Positions 56,183-64,000 of a stretch of DNA of 64,000 bases are shown in pieces (the first letter of the stretch is position 1; each line of letters begins with the position of its first letter). This DNA is from an uncultured Clostridia bacterium. GTDB lineage: Bacteria; Bacillota; Clostridia; TANB77; CAG-508. The DNA is taken from the NCBI GenBank assembly GCA_948678575.1, contig CAPPGO010000004.1, positions 1 to 64,000 on the forward strand, written 5' to 3'. The position numbers and the translations under genes were made by a program. Under the pieces are notes generated by a model, which saw only the letters and a list, made by a program, of their open reading frames with translations, was not told the DNA's origin and ran no database searches.

Positions 56183-56882
56183 TTATTCCTTTATTTCCTT
56201 TGCTAATTTGCCTATTGCTTTTGTCTCAATTCTAGATACATAAGAACGACTTATATTAAGCATTTGAGCAATTTCTTTTTGAGTTTTTGGTTTATTTCCA
56301 TCCAAACCAAATCTAAGCTCTATTATAAATTTTTCTTTACTTTTTAAAACCGTTTTAATTTTCTCATATAGCTTTTTTATTTTTAATTTTAAATCAACTT
56401 CATCTTCTATATTTCTTTCGTTATTTTCTAATATTTCTTGTAAAGTAACAACATTATCATCTTTATCCTTGCCAATCGGTTCATTTAGAAAAACCTCAGC
56501 ATTTGTTTTTTTATTTGAACGTAAAATCATCAAAATTTCATTTTCTATACATCTTGCAGTATATGTAGCCAATTTTATATTTTTATCTGTTTTAAAACTA
56601 TTTATCCCTTTAATAAGACCTATCGTACCAATTGATATTAAATCATCTTGTTCTAAATTACACCAAGAATATTTTTTAGCAATGTGAGCTACTAATCTCA
56701 AATTTCTTTCTATTAATATATTTCTTGCTTCCACATCACCTTGCATCATTTTTTCCAAATACACTTTTTCTTCTTCACTCGAAAGTGGTTCTGGAAATAA
56801 ATTGTTATTACCGTATATAACCTACACCAATAACAGCATTTATTAAAAAATTTATAAAACTTTCTATTGATAAAAGTACCAT
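56183..56882 (-). CDS. sigK: Sporulation sigma factor SigK with a +1 frameshift at CGG
   Basis: From the ATG at 56882 (TGGAGGTG six bases before) the frame reads 23 codons of a hydrophobic pro-sequence, then CGG followed at once by TAA (56808-56813). Skipping the C gives GGT and restores 209 codons: NNNLFPEPLSSEEEKVYL, sigma region 2 (NLRLVAHIAKKYSW, DDLISIGTIGLIKGINSF) and region 4 (RSYVSRIETKAIGKLAKEIK). The total of 232 residues and the pro-sequence-FPxPL join match pro-SigK, the late mother-cell sigma factor. There is no other defect. A short minus-strand hairpin and a CATATACT sequence lie upstream, perhaps a SigE-type promoter. Confidence 0.85.
56810..56816 (-). other. sigK: +1 frameshift site ATA-C-GGT in sigK
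   Basis: Zero-frame codons are TAT ATA CGG TAA, ending the protein at residue 24. Skipping C gives ATA GGT AAT AAC AAT, which joins the pro-sequence to the conserved FPEPLS segment. The P-site codon is ATA here and not NTT, and the slipped P-site codon would be TAC. Confidence 0.82.
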
Positions 56883-56945
56883 TGTGCACCTCCATACCAT
56901 TAAGTATATGTAGATAATTTAGTATTGTGCCTGGACTAAAAAATA

Positions 56946-56972
56946 AAAGTTAAGAACTTTTTTCTTAACTTT
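56946..56972 (-). terminator. Hairpin upstream of sigK
   Basis: AAAGTTAAG pairs with CTTAACTTT; on the minus strand it is followed by TATTTTTT. It lies upstream of sigK, so it may be an attenuator or the terminator of something lost. 56973-57150 holds no supported gene. Confidence 0.5.
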
Positions 56973-57168
56973 CACTAAACATCTTTCCTTTTATTTCATT
57001 TGGTTGTATTTGTAATTCGAATATTTTTTCATTTTTATCATATTAATACTTGTTCAAAAAGTAAATATTTCATATAAAATTTTTTGTATTTTTTACGAAC
57101 AATTGTATTGACATTTTATATTTTAGTTGTATAATAATTATACAAACATTTTTTCGGAGGTATTAACA

Positions 57169-58792
57169 ATGATTTCTAGTTTACATATAAAAAATATTCG
57201 GAATTATTGATGATTTAAGTATCAATTTAAATAATGGATTTAATGTACTTACTGGTGAAACTGGCGCTGGTAAAACACTTATTATAGATTCTTTACAAAT
57301 ATTAAGTGGTGGCAGATTTTCAAAAGAAATGATTAGACATGGTGAAAATTTTTCTTTTGTTGAACTTTCCTTATTTTTGCCAAATAATAATATGTATGAA
57401 GATGAAAATATTGTCGTTTCTCGTGAAGTACATCTAAGCGGTAGAAATCTTTGCAAAATAAATGGTAGAATGGTAACTGTTAGTGAACTTAAAGAATTCA
57501 TGCAAAATGTTATAGATATACATGGACAAAATGATAATCAATCTATTTTAGATGTAAGTTCACACCTTGAATTATTAGATAGCTATTCTAGTAATGAACT
57601 TTCTTCACTACTAGAACAATATAATAATGAATATAATGAATATATGAATGTTAAATTAGAACTTAGCAAAAATTATGGAGACGATAAAGAAAAAATGCGT
57701 AAATTAGATTTACTGCACTATCAAGTTAATGAAATTTTTGAAGCAAATTTAAAAGAAAATGAAGAAAATGAATTAGAATCTCGCAGAGAAATAATTTTAA
57801 ATGCAGAAAAAATTTCTAAAAATCTAAATGAAGCCAATAATCAACTATCAAACAACATTTTAGATAATATTTCTATTGCAATTCATTCACTAGAAAAAAT
57901 AGAAAATTTTGATTCTTCATATAGCGATACTTTGGAACGATTAAAAAGTTCATATTATGATTTACAAGATATTTCAAGAGATGTTTCTGTTTTCTCAGAA
58001 GACATAGATTTTGATGAAAACGAACAAACACAAATCGAAGAAAGATTAGATTTAATATTTTCTTTAAAAAGAAAATATGGAAATACTATCTCAGAAATCA
58101 TAGAATATGGAAAAAATATAAAACAAGAAATAACTGATATTGAAAACTTAGATGGATATATTACATCTTTAAAAACAAAACTTGAAACATTAAAACTAAA
58201 CATGTTTGAAATTGGTAAAAAAATTCACAATATCAGAATAGAAAAAGCGCAAGAACTTTCTGAAAAAATAAATAATGAACTTATAGATTTAGAAATGCAA
58301 AATGCAAAATTTTCTATATCCGTAACACTTGATGAAAATAATTTCTATAAAACTGGTTTAGACAAAATTGAATTTTTAATCTCTACAAACATTGGCGAAA
58401 ATGCAAAATCACTTATAAAAATTGCTTCTGGTGGAGAAATGTCTCGTATTATGCTTGCCATTAAAACAGTACTTGCTAATGTTGATCAAATACCTATTAT
58501 GATATTTGATGAAATTGATACTGGAATTAGTGGAATTGCTGCTAATAAAGTAGGTGAAAAAATGAAAAGCATTTCAAAAACACATCAGGTAATTTGTGTA
58601 ACTCATCTTGCTCCTATTGCTGCAAAAGGTAATCATAATTACTTTATTAGTAAAAATACTGCAAACAATAAGACAAAAACTTCTGTAAAAGAATTAAATG
58701 AAGAAGAAATCATAAAAGAAATTGCTCGTATTTCTAGTGGATCAACATCTAACATAGCATTAGAACATGCAAAAGAATTGCGTTCTGCTTAA
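57169..58792 (+). CDS. recN: DNA repair ATPase RecN with a +1 frameshift at CGG
   Basis: The true start is the ATG at 57169, eight bases after GGAGG. After ten codons (MISSLHIKNI) comes CGG (57199-57201), and the frame stops three codons later. Skipping the C gives GGA and restores 530 codons: GIIDDLSINL, Walker A VLTGETGAGKTLII, long coiled coils (about 160-360), the SMC signature IASGGEMSRIM, and Walker B IMIFDEIDTGISG. The total of 540 residues is normal for RecN, an SMC-like protein for double-strand break repair. Without the shift the Walker A would be lost. No other defect was seen. Confidence 0.88.
57196..57202 (+). other. recN: +1 frameshift site ATT-C-GGA in recN
   Basis: ATT CGG AAT TAT TGA is the zero frame. 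ATT, skip C, GGA ATT ATT GAT gives NIGIID, matching the N-terminal strand of RecN. The hydrophobic Ile before it and the Gly after fit the SMC head. Confidence 0.82.
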
Positions 58793-58840
58793 AGCAAATA
58801 AAAACCACTTCAATAAATTTTGAAGTGGTTTTTATTTGCT
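58793..58840. terminator. Bidirectional terminator recN / rdgB
   Basis: AGCAAATAAAAACCACTTCA (58793-58812) pairs with its complement at 58821-58840 around ATAAATTT. It is flanked by A/T runs and serves two convergent genes. Confidence 0.85.
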
Positions 58841-59456
58841 ATATATTTTTTATTTCAGAAAGTAATGCTTCTATTGCTGCCATTCTATGATTATGAACCT
58901 TTTGAAATTCTTCATCTTCCATTTCTATAACTGTTTTATCAAATCCGTTTGGAATAAACACAGGATTATATGTAAGCCCACCTAATTTAGAAATTTGATA
59001 TGCAATTCTTCCTTTTGTCTCTCCTCTTTTTACTATTTTTGTTCCATCTTTTAAAATTCCAGATAAAACACAAACAAATGCACATGTTCTTTGTTCTTCT
59101 TCTTTTGCATCCTTCATTTCCTCTAACAATTTATTTAAAATTTGTTCTTGTGTAGCATTTTCGCCAGCATATCTTGCAGAATATACTCCTGGTCTACCAT
59201 CTAAAAAATCTACACATAGACCTGCATCATCTGTAATAATAATTTCATAATCTATACCGTTTTTATCACAAAATTTTTTTATAGCTTCTGCTTTTATCAT
59301 AGAATTTTCTTCAAATGTTTTACCATTCTCAATTATCTCTTCATTAAAATGTATATCTTTCAAAGTTATAACATCCGTATGTAAACCTTCTAATCTAATT
59401 ATTCTATTGATTTCTGCAAGTTTTCCTTTATTGCTTGTCCCATACAATATTTTCAT
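58839..59456 (-). CDS. rdgB: XTP/dITP diphosphatase
   Basis: 205 residues from the ATG at 59456, which has GGAGGAAG just before it; the longer reading from 59468 places the start in the ribosome binding site. Ham1/RdgB motifs are SNKGKLAEINRII, EENSMIKAEAI, DDAGLCVDFLDGRPGVYSAR and FIPNGFDKTVIE. It removes deaminated purine nucleotides (dITP, XTP) to prevent DNA damage. It is the last gene of the vanZ-rdgB pair. Confidence 0.92.
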   Translation of the reverse strand: MKILYGTSNKGKLAEINRIIRLEGLHTDVITLKDIHFNEEIIENGKTFEENSMIKAEAIKKFCDKNGIDYEIIITDDAGLCVDFLDGRPGVYSARYAGENATQEQILNKLLEEMKDAKEEEQRTCAFVCVLSGILKDGTKIVKRGETKGRIAYQISKLGGLTYNPVFIPNGFDKTVIEMEDEEFQKVHNHRMAAIEALLSEIKNI

Positions 59457-59469
59457 ATCTTCCTCCATT

Positions 59470-59970
59470 TTAAAGATTTACAATTATTAATAATGACAAA
59501 AATACTACTATAATAGCTGTACATATCATTGCTAATATATTTAATATTTTATCAATTTTTTCATTATTTTTAAATACTTTATACAAAAAATTAATTAATA
59601 ATATTCCTACTATTCCACCCAAAGTATTAGAAATAATATCTGTTATATCACTAGCTCCTATGTGTAAAACAAACTGCAAACTTTCATAAATAAAACTCAA
59701 CAAAAATACAGGAAGTGCTTTTTTATAAAATTTTGAATCTTTAAATATCATACTTAAATAGAGTCCTACTGGTATAAATACTAAAAAATTATTAAATATC
59801 TCTGAAAAATATATTTTTCCATTGATTATTACAGATTCAGCAAATGGAATAAGATTTATTGATCTAATGTATGGAAAATTCCATGACAATTGCATTTTAA
59901 ATACTATAATCCAAGTTAAAAGAATTATATAAATCCCTAATAAAATTGATGTTATTTTCTTATTTTTCAT
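59470..59970 (-). CDS. VanZ-like membrane protein
   Basis: 166 residues from the ATG at 59970, after GGAGG. Four or five membrane helices with the VanZ signature (INLIPFAESV, then EIFNNFLVFIPVGLYLSMI, then ESLQFVLHIGASDITDIISN). VanZ relatives affect lipoglycopeptide tolerance or membrane processes; the exact function is unclear. It precedes rdgB by 13 bases. Confidence 0.82.
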   Translation of the reverse strand: MKNKKITSILLGIYIILLTWIIVFKMQLSWNFPYIRSINLIPFAESVIINGKIYFSEIFNNFLVFIPVGLYLSMIFKDSKFYKKALPVFLLSFIYESLQFVLHIGASDITDIISNTLGGIVGILLINFLYKVFKNNEKIDKILNILAMICTAIIVVFLSLLIIVNL

Positions 59971-60188
59971 AATTCCTCCAATTTTTACTTCATTATACCT
60001 CAATTATATATTTTCTTATATTAATTGTAAATTAATATTTTATTAATATTGTTACTCTATCTTTACAGATAAACTATTTGCATCAAATTAACAATTCATT
60101 AAATTGTCGACTTTTCCTCCTTTTCGATTCCCTATCAATAATTAAATATAATAAAAAAGAAATAGATTTTTCTCTATTCCTTACTTTG

Positions 60189-60263
60189 TGGTGACCCCTA
60201 CGGGAATCGAACCCATGATTCCACCTTGAGAGGGTGGCGTCTTAGCCGCTTGACCAAGGGGCC
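60189..60263 (-). tRNA. tRNA-Glu (anticodon CUC)
   Basis: A 75-base cloverleaf with a seven-pair acceptor stem (one G-U), D-arm, an anticodon stem of five pairs around CTCTCAA (anticodon CTC), a TTCGATTC T-loop, and an encoded CCA. It is the only tRNA seen in the window. It reads GAG. Confidence 0.95.
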
Positions 60264-60312
60264 ATCTATTTAACTATTTATTTATACCATATTTTTTGTT
60301 ATTAGTCAATAC

Positions 60313-60334
60313 AAGCCTAATTAAAATTAGGCTT
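60313..60334. terminator. Hairpin downstream of mrnC
   Basis: AAGCCTAAT/ATTAGGCTT around TAAA; the following sequence on the plus strand is T-rich. The minus-strand T-run is weak. Bases 59971-60188, between vanZ and the tRNA, hold no gene that I can see. Confidence 0.5.
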
Positions 60335-60732
60335 TATTTTTTTAAACACATTTCTAAAATTTCAGATAATCTTTCATCTTGATAACTTAAATACAGATAT
60401 CCAATTAATGCTTCGAATGCTGTTGATTTTGCATAATCCGCTATATTTGAATTTTTAGCAACATGATGATTTTCAGTATTTCTTCCTCTTCTTACTATAT
60501 CTTTTTCTTTATCTGTTAAAACATCATATATTTTCTCTAATATATCTGCTTGCGCTTTTGCTTTAACATATTTTATTGATTCTATATGTAATTTATGTGG
60601 CTTTGCATTTGAAGTATTTACTAAATTAGTTCTAATAAATAATTCATATACACTATCTCCTATATACGCCCAAACTAATGGTGAAAGCATATTTACATCT
60701 TCTATTTTCTTACTTCTTTTTATTATCTCCAC
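60334..60732 (-). CDS. mrnC: Mini-ribonuclease III
   Basis: 132 residues from a GTG start with AGGAG seven bases before. The single RNase III domain contains SPLVWAYIGDSVYELF (catalytic Asp) and STAFEALIGYLYL (catalytic Glu) and has no dsRNA-binding domain, the MrnC type. It trims 23S rRNA precursors. It lies 10 bases after rbgA; both serve 50S ribosome maturation. Confidence 0.9.
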   Translation of the reverse strand: MEIIKRSKKIEDVNMLSPLVWAYIGDSVYELFIRTNLVNTSNAKPHKLHIESIKYVKAKAQADILEKIYDVLTDKEKDIVRRGRNTENHHVAKNSNIADYAKSTAFEALIGYLYLSYQDERLSEILEMCLKK

Positions 60733-60742
60733 TTTACTTCTC

Positions 60743-61624
60743 CTATGGCTTTTCTAGACTTATTTTTCCTAATTTACAACTTCTAAAATCTTCTAATATA
60801 ATTCTAGCAGTTTTCTCGTCATCTGTATTTCCACCAGAAACTAATGCACCTCTCTTTCTTCCAATCAATTGCATAAGTTCATATGTAGAATTGGGCATAT
60901 TTTTCAATTCATCATATTCTTCATCGGAAATTTTATATCTTTCTTTTACTCTTTCCAAATAATCTTTTTGCAATATTTTTAAAAGTTCAAATGCAACTTC
61001 AACTCTTTCTAATATATCGTCTTTTATTGTTCCAGTAAATGCTAAATTCAAAGCAATCTCATCGCTTTCAAATTTAGGCCATAATACACCAGGAGTATCT
61101 AATAATTCTTGTGTCTTACTAATTCTTATCCATTGCTTTTGTCTTGTAACACCTGGTCTATTTCCTACTTCCATAGCAACTTTTTTAGCAATACGATTTA
61201 TAAAAGAAGATTTTCCAACATTAGGAATTCCAAGTATCATTACTCTAATAGTCTTACTTACTCTACCTCTTGCTGCTTGTCTTTGTTTTTCTTCTTCCAT
61301 TATTTCATCTATCTTCTTAGTTACTTTATCTATTCCTCTTCCAGAATTAGCATCTGTAAGTAATGTTGGAGCTTCTTTTGAAAATTTATCTACCCATTTT
61401 TGATTAGTTTTTTCATCAGATAAATCACATTTATTAAGCAAAATTATTCTTTTCTTATTTTTGGTTATTTCTGCAATATCTGGATTTCTACTACTAATTG
61501 GTATTCTACTATCTAATAATTCTATAACAACATCTATTAATTTTAAGTCTTCTATTATTTGTCTCTTTGTCTTTGCCATATGACCTGGATACCAATTAAT
61601 ATTTAATTTATTCTCATTACTCAT
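60743..61624 (-). CDS. rbgA: Ribosome biogenesis GTPase RbgA (YlqF)
   Basis: 293 residues, circularly permuted GTPase: G4 NKCDL near residue 64, then G1 GIPNVGKSSFINRI near 132, G3 DTPGVLWP near 176, and a C-terminal ANTAR-like RNA-binding domain. It helps late 50S assembly. The N-terminus NINWYPGHMAKTKRQI is the typical RbgA start. It is an operon with mrnC. Confidence 0.93.
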   Translation of the reverse strand: MSNENKLNINWYPGHMAKTKRQIIEDLKLIDVVIELLDSRIPISSRNPDIAEITKNKKRIILLNKCDLSDEKTNQKWVDKFSKEAPTLLTDANSGRGIDKVTKKIDEIMEEEKQRQAARGRVSKTIRVMILGIPNVGKSSFINRIAKKVAMEVGNRPGVTRQKQWIRISKTQELLDTPGVLWPKFESDEIALNLAFTGTIKDDILERVEVAFELLKILQKDYLERVKERYKISDEEYDELKNMPNSTYELMQLIGRKRGALVSGGNTDDEKTARIILEDFRSCKLGKISLEKP

Positions 61625-61863
61625 CTATTTCATCTCCTTTTATATCTAAGCATAAATCTATTACTTCTAATTCGCTCTTTATAATACATATCATTACTTA
61701 TATTTTTCTAAATATGTAATAAGTTTTCTTATCAAAACAATTTATGTTAATTATACCACAAATATAGGGTAAATTGCAAAATAATTATATCATTTCTAAC
61801 ATATATTATTGATTTTTTAATAAAATGTGTTATAATTTTATGCGAAAAGGGGGTATATTTGAT

Positions 61864-62031
61864 ATGGTAAATTTAATATTTGGTATTCTTGTTGCTATTA
61901 TAGGCATTCCTATGATTATTTCACCTAAAAAAATTACTGAACGCCCAAATTGTAAAATAAAATCAGAAATGGGAATTAGAATTTGTGGAATAATTTTAGT
62001 AGTACTTGGTATTGCTAGTATATTCATATAA
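61864..62031 (+). CDS. Small two-helix membrane protein
   Basis: 55 residues from the ATG at 61864 (AAAAGGGGG about ten bases before). Two membrane helices: NLIFGILVAIIGIPMII and ICGIILVVLGIASIFI, joined by a basic loop (KKITERPNCKIKSEMG). I do not recognise the family; similar short proteins are common in Clostridia. An earlier ATG 13 codons upstream lacks a ribosome binding site. Confidence 0.55.
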   Translation: MVNLIFGILVAIIGIPMIISPKKITERPNCKIKSEMGIRICGIILVVLGIASIFI

Positions 62032-62071
62032 AACAAAAAAGAAGAAACTTGTTAGTTTCTTCTTTTTTGTT
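62032..62071. terminator. Bidirectional terminator
   Basis: AACAAAAAAGAAGAAACT pairs with AGTTTCTTCTTTTTTGTT around TGTT, 18 perfect base pairs. It separates two convergent small genes. Confidence 0.88.
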
Positions 62072-62540
62072 ATAATCTATATTGATTTCTATCTGCTCTT
62101 TCATCAAATTCTCTATCATATTTTTCATTAGTATAAAACCATCTTGTTTTCCTATCTGCACCAAAATTACCTCTATGTTTATTAAGCAAAATATCTAAAA
62201 ATGTTAATAATGGAATTACAACACCTATTACTAAGAATATAATATCTGAAATATTCATAACATTATATCCACCTTCTTGAGCTTGAATAAAAGCTTCATA
62301 CAACGCTGTTCCAAAATAAGATCCATAAATTCCAAAATAAGCTGCAGCACCAATTAAATTTCTTTTTATAACAAGAAGCAAACAAGGTAATGTTGCAAAA
62401 AGTACAATTACTTCTATTGTGTCATTAAGTGGTACTGCAAAAAAATCGATCTCCATTTGATAAAGTACTGTTACTAATGCTCTAAAAAACCAATAAATAA
62501 CTCCTAAAAATGTTAATAAATAACTAAATAAAGTTGTCAT
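62070..62540 (-). CDS. Membrane protein of unknown function
   Basis: 156 residues with about four membrane helices (TLFSYLLTFLGVIYWFFRAL, VIVLFATLPCLLLVI, IFLVIGVVIPLLTFLDILL) and a basic, charged soluble C-terminus (DRKTRWFYTNEKYDREFDER). I do not recognise the family. It has a single-gene layout with the terminator at its 3' end. Confidence 0.6.
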   Translation of the reverse strand: MTTLFSYLLTFLGVIYWFFRALVTVLYQMEIDFFAVPLNDTIEVIVLFATLPCLLLVIKRNLIGAAAYFGIYGSYFGTALYEAFIQAQEGGYNVMNISDIIFLVIGVVIPLLTFLDILLNKHRGNFGADRKTRWFYTNEKYDREFDERADRNQYRL

Positions 62541-62597
62541 CTGTACACCTCCACATAATGTAATATTTTATCATAAACTAATATAAAAAATCAATAC

Positions 62598-62624
62598 AAA
62601 AAGCAGACATTAAGCCTGCTTTTT
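62598..62624 (-). terminator. Terminator of the DUF1292 gene
   Basis: AAAAAGCAG/CTGCTTTTT, with T-rich sequence on the minus strand. Confidence 0.7.
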
Positions 62625-62625
62625 A

Positions 62626-62946
62626 TTATTCACCATCTGTGAAATTAAATTCATCTTTGAATTTATCTTTAAAAATTTCAAATACAGCATTTAAAACACT
62701 TTCATCATCTACACTTACATATGATTCTTCATCTGTATCTGAATCTTCTAATTTTAGTATTACTACTTCTCCGTCATCATTTTCGCCTTCTTCATCAATT
62801 GGTAATAATACAACATATTCTTCTGATTCATATTCTATTAAATCTAAAAATTCAAATCTTATTTCATTTCCATCTTCATCATTTAAAACAACGATATTGC
62901 TTTCGTCATCAATATATTCTGAATCTACCATGTTTTCATCATCCAT
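62626..62946 (-). CDS. DUF1292 family protein (YrzB-like)
   Basis: 106 residues, strongly acidic, with the DUF1292 pattern NDEDGNEIRFEFLDLIEYE, EEYVVLLPIDEEGE and VVILKLEDSD. The family is conserved downstream of ireB and ruvX in Firmicutes; its biochemical role is not known. Here the same order (ireB, ruvX, this gene) is kept, leftward. Confidence 0.85.
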   Translation of the reverse strand: MDDENMVDSEYIDDESNIVVLNDEDGNEIRFEFLDLIEYESEEYVVLLPIDEEGENDDGEVVILKLEDSDTDEESYVSVDDESVLNAVFEIFKDKFKDEFNFTDGE

Positions 62947-63055
62947 TTTAAAATTCTCCTTTCAAAACTAAGAATTAATTACTAATCGTAATTATCATAT
63001 ACTATACAAAAATAATTTTCAATAGCTTTTTACAATTTTTAACATTTTTTGCATT

Positions 63056-63472
63056 TTATTTATTTTTATTCATATACATCTCTAAAATATAAATTGCAGA
63101 TATAGTATCAACTATGCTTCTTTTTTTATGCTTATTTATATCTAAAAAATTCATGGTTTTATGTGCTGCGACAGTCGTAAGTCTTTCGTCCATTGTTTCT
63201 ATTTTAATTTTGTTATATTTACATTTTAACTTATGTAAAAACTTTTCCGTTACTTCTGCTCTAACTGTTTTAGTTCCATCCATATTAAAAGGCATTCCAA
63301 CAACAATTGTATCAATTTCATATTGACTCATTATTTCATCAAGCCTTCTAAGTACAATTTTATCATTTCCATTATGAGTAATTGTTTCTAATCCTTGCGC
63401 AGTAAAACCAAGTGGGTCAGTTATTGCTACTCCCACTCTACTGTCTCCATAATCAATACCTAAAATTCGCAT
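63056..63472 (-). CDS. ruvX: Holliday-junction resolvase-like / pre-16S rRNA nuclease YqgF
   Basis: 138 residues of the YqgF fold: LGIDYGDSRVGVAITDPLG at the start (first catalytic Asp), TIVVGMPFNMDG, ETMDERLTTVAAH, and KKRSIVDTISAIYIL (second Asp) near the end. It trims the 5' end of pre-16S rRNA. It lies three bases after ireB. Confidence 0.92.
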   Translation of the reverse strand: MRILGIDYGDSRVGVAITDPLGFTAQGLETITHNGNDKIVLRRLDEIMSQYEIDTIVVGMPFNMDGTKTVRAEVTEKFLHKLKCKYNKIKIETMDERLTTVAAHKTMNFLDINKHKKRSIVDTISAIYILEMYMNKNK

Positions 63473-63475
63473 TAA

Positions 63476-63730
63476 TTAATCTTCCAATCCAATATAATAT
63501 TTAACCATTTTTTCTAGGAGTTCATCTCTTTCAATCAATCTTATAAGATTTCTTGCATCATTATGGCTAGTTATATATGTTGGATCTCCGGATAATATAT
63601 ATCCAACAATTTGATTTATAGGATTATATCCCTTTTCTACCAAAGCTTGATAAACTTCCTTTAATATTTCCTTAGCTCTTATACTTTTGTCTTTTTCCAC
63701 CTTAAAACTCATTGTCTTGTCAACAGCCAT
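63476..63730 (-). CDS. ireB: IreB family regulatory phosphoprotein
   Basis: 84 residues. [12 protein letters not shown] at the start, whose Thr is the phosphorylated residue in the family, followed by the conserved [18 protein letters not shown]. IreB is a substrate of the IreK (PASTA) kinase and affects cell-wall stress resistance. AGGGGGG precedes the ATG. It begins the ireB-ruvX-DUF1292 unit. Confidence 0.92.
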   Translation of the reverse strand: MAVDKTMSFKVEKDKSIRAKEILKEVYQALVEKGYNPINQIVGYILSGDPTYITSHNDARNLIRLIERDELLEKMVKYYIGLED

Positions 63731-63753
63731 TTTATTTCCCCCCTATTTTTTAT

Positions 63754-64000
63754 TTATATATAATTTATTTGACTTTCGTCTTTATCTGCTGTATCTAGAT
63801 ATTCTTCTAACTTTTTAGTAAGAAGTTCTAATCCAGTTCCTTTATAGTATGTTGATACTACAAAATTTATCCTTGGCATAGCCTCTTTTTGTGGCTTAAC
63901 CTCTTTTATTCTAACACGTTTTCCCTTAACTTCTCTTATTTTTTCTACAACTTCTTCTTCTTCAATAATTGCTAATTCTTCAATTTCTGTCTTTAAATCT
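63754..64000 (-). CDS. C-terminal end of an unknown protein, cut by the window edge
   Basis: Only the last 81 codons are in the window. The product is charged: a Glu-rich stretch (KTEIEELAIIEEEEVVEKI), a basic patch (KGKRVRIKEVKPQKE), and an ordered end (MPRINFVVSTYYKGTGLEL, then LTKKLEEYLDTADKD). It uses AGG normally as Arg. I cannot name the family. It ends 23 bases before ireB on the same strand, so it may belong to the same operon. Confidence 0.45.
   Translation of the reverse strand, partial: DLKTEIEELAIIEEEEVVEKIREVKGKRVRIKEVKPQKEAMPRINFVVSTYYKGTGLELLTKKLEEYLDTADKDESQINYI

Noticed and set aside
56973..57060. Peptide gene on the minus strand ending KGKMFSES upstream of sigK
   Set aside because: A short open stretch exists, but it has no ATG in frame and would need a one-base repair of a run of A. 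Too short to support.

Overview
The window is a gene-dense, very AT-rich chromosomal segment from an endospore-forming member of the Clostridia, probably an uncultured gut-type lineage. The evidence is strong AGGAGG ribosome binding sites, AT-rich codons, a SigK sporulation sigma factor, a BofC-like protein, IreB, CarD, Mini-RNase III, RbgA, and an MEP isoprenoid pathway. No rRNA is present and only one tRNA (Glu, CUC) was seen. Taxonomy is inference.

Layout. 1-3.6 kb: a giant pseudopilin-like RCC1-propeller protein between two copies of a promoter-bearing direct repeat. 3.7-7.6 kb: an orphan type IV coupling ATPase, a replication-relaxation-like protein and an S1-domain protein. 7.7-18.1 kb: a leftward housekeeping block (RluB, RluD, a TagA-like transferase, LspA, a polytopic membrane protein, IspD/E/F, SSB, MurD-MurL). 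18.3-36.8 kb: mixed metabolism, transport, RarA, RuvA and ClpE, plus orphan proteins. 36.9-49.7 kb: ComEC, an NlpC/P60 hydrolase, AspS, RpoD, DnaG, CarD, an rRNA methyltransferase, thioredoxin and CcdA, and a HAD phosphatase. 49.8-55.5 kb: a complete type II-C CRISPR-Cas locus with 15 identical repeats, cas2, cas1, cas9 and a tracrRNA whose parts can all be read. 56-64 kb: SigK, RecN, RdgB, VanZ, tRNA-Glu, MrnC, RbgA, DUF1292, RuvX, IreB.

The most unusual signal is in translation. Three native genes (comEC, sigK, recN) are each broken in frame, comEC twice. Every break is a +1 shift at an in-frame CGG codon. At all four sites, skipping the C of CGG gives a GGN glycine codon and restores the full-length, well-conserved protein. 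In my by-eye scan of every other native gene I found no in-frame CGG at all, although CGA, CGC, CGT and AGG are used as arginine. This suggests CGG is unreadable or specially read here (+1 shift or CGGN quadruplet decoding). It is not easily explained by decay or random error.

Against that background sit five isolated genes (19.8, 30.5, 34.8, 35.3 and 55.7 kb) that look foreign. They are visibly richer in G+C, each has its own consensus promoter, strong ribosome binding site and long terminator hairpin, and together they carry ten ordinary in-frame CGG codons. They resemble phage morons and are an internal contrast, and a challenge, to the CGG hypothesis.
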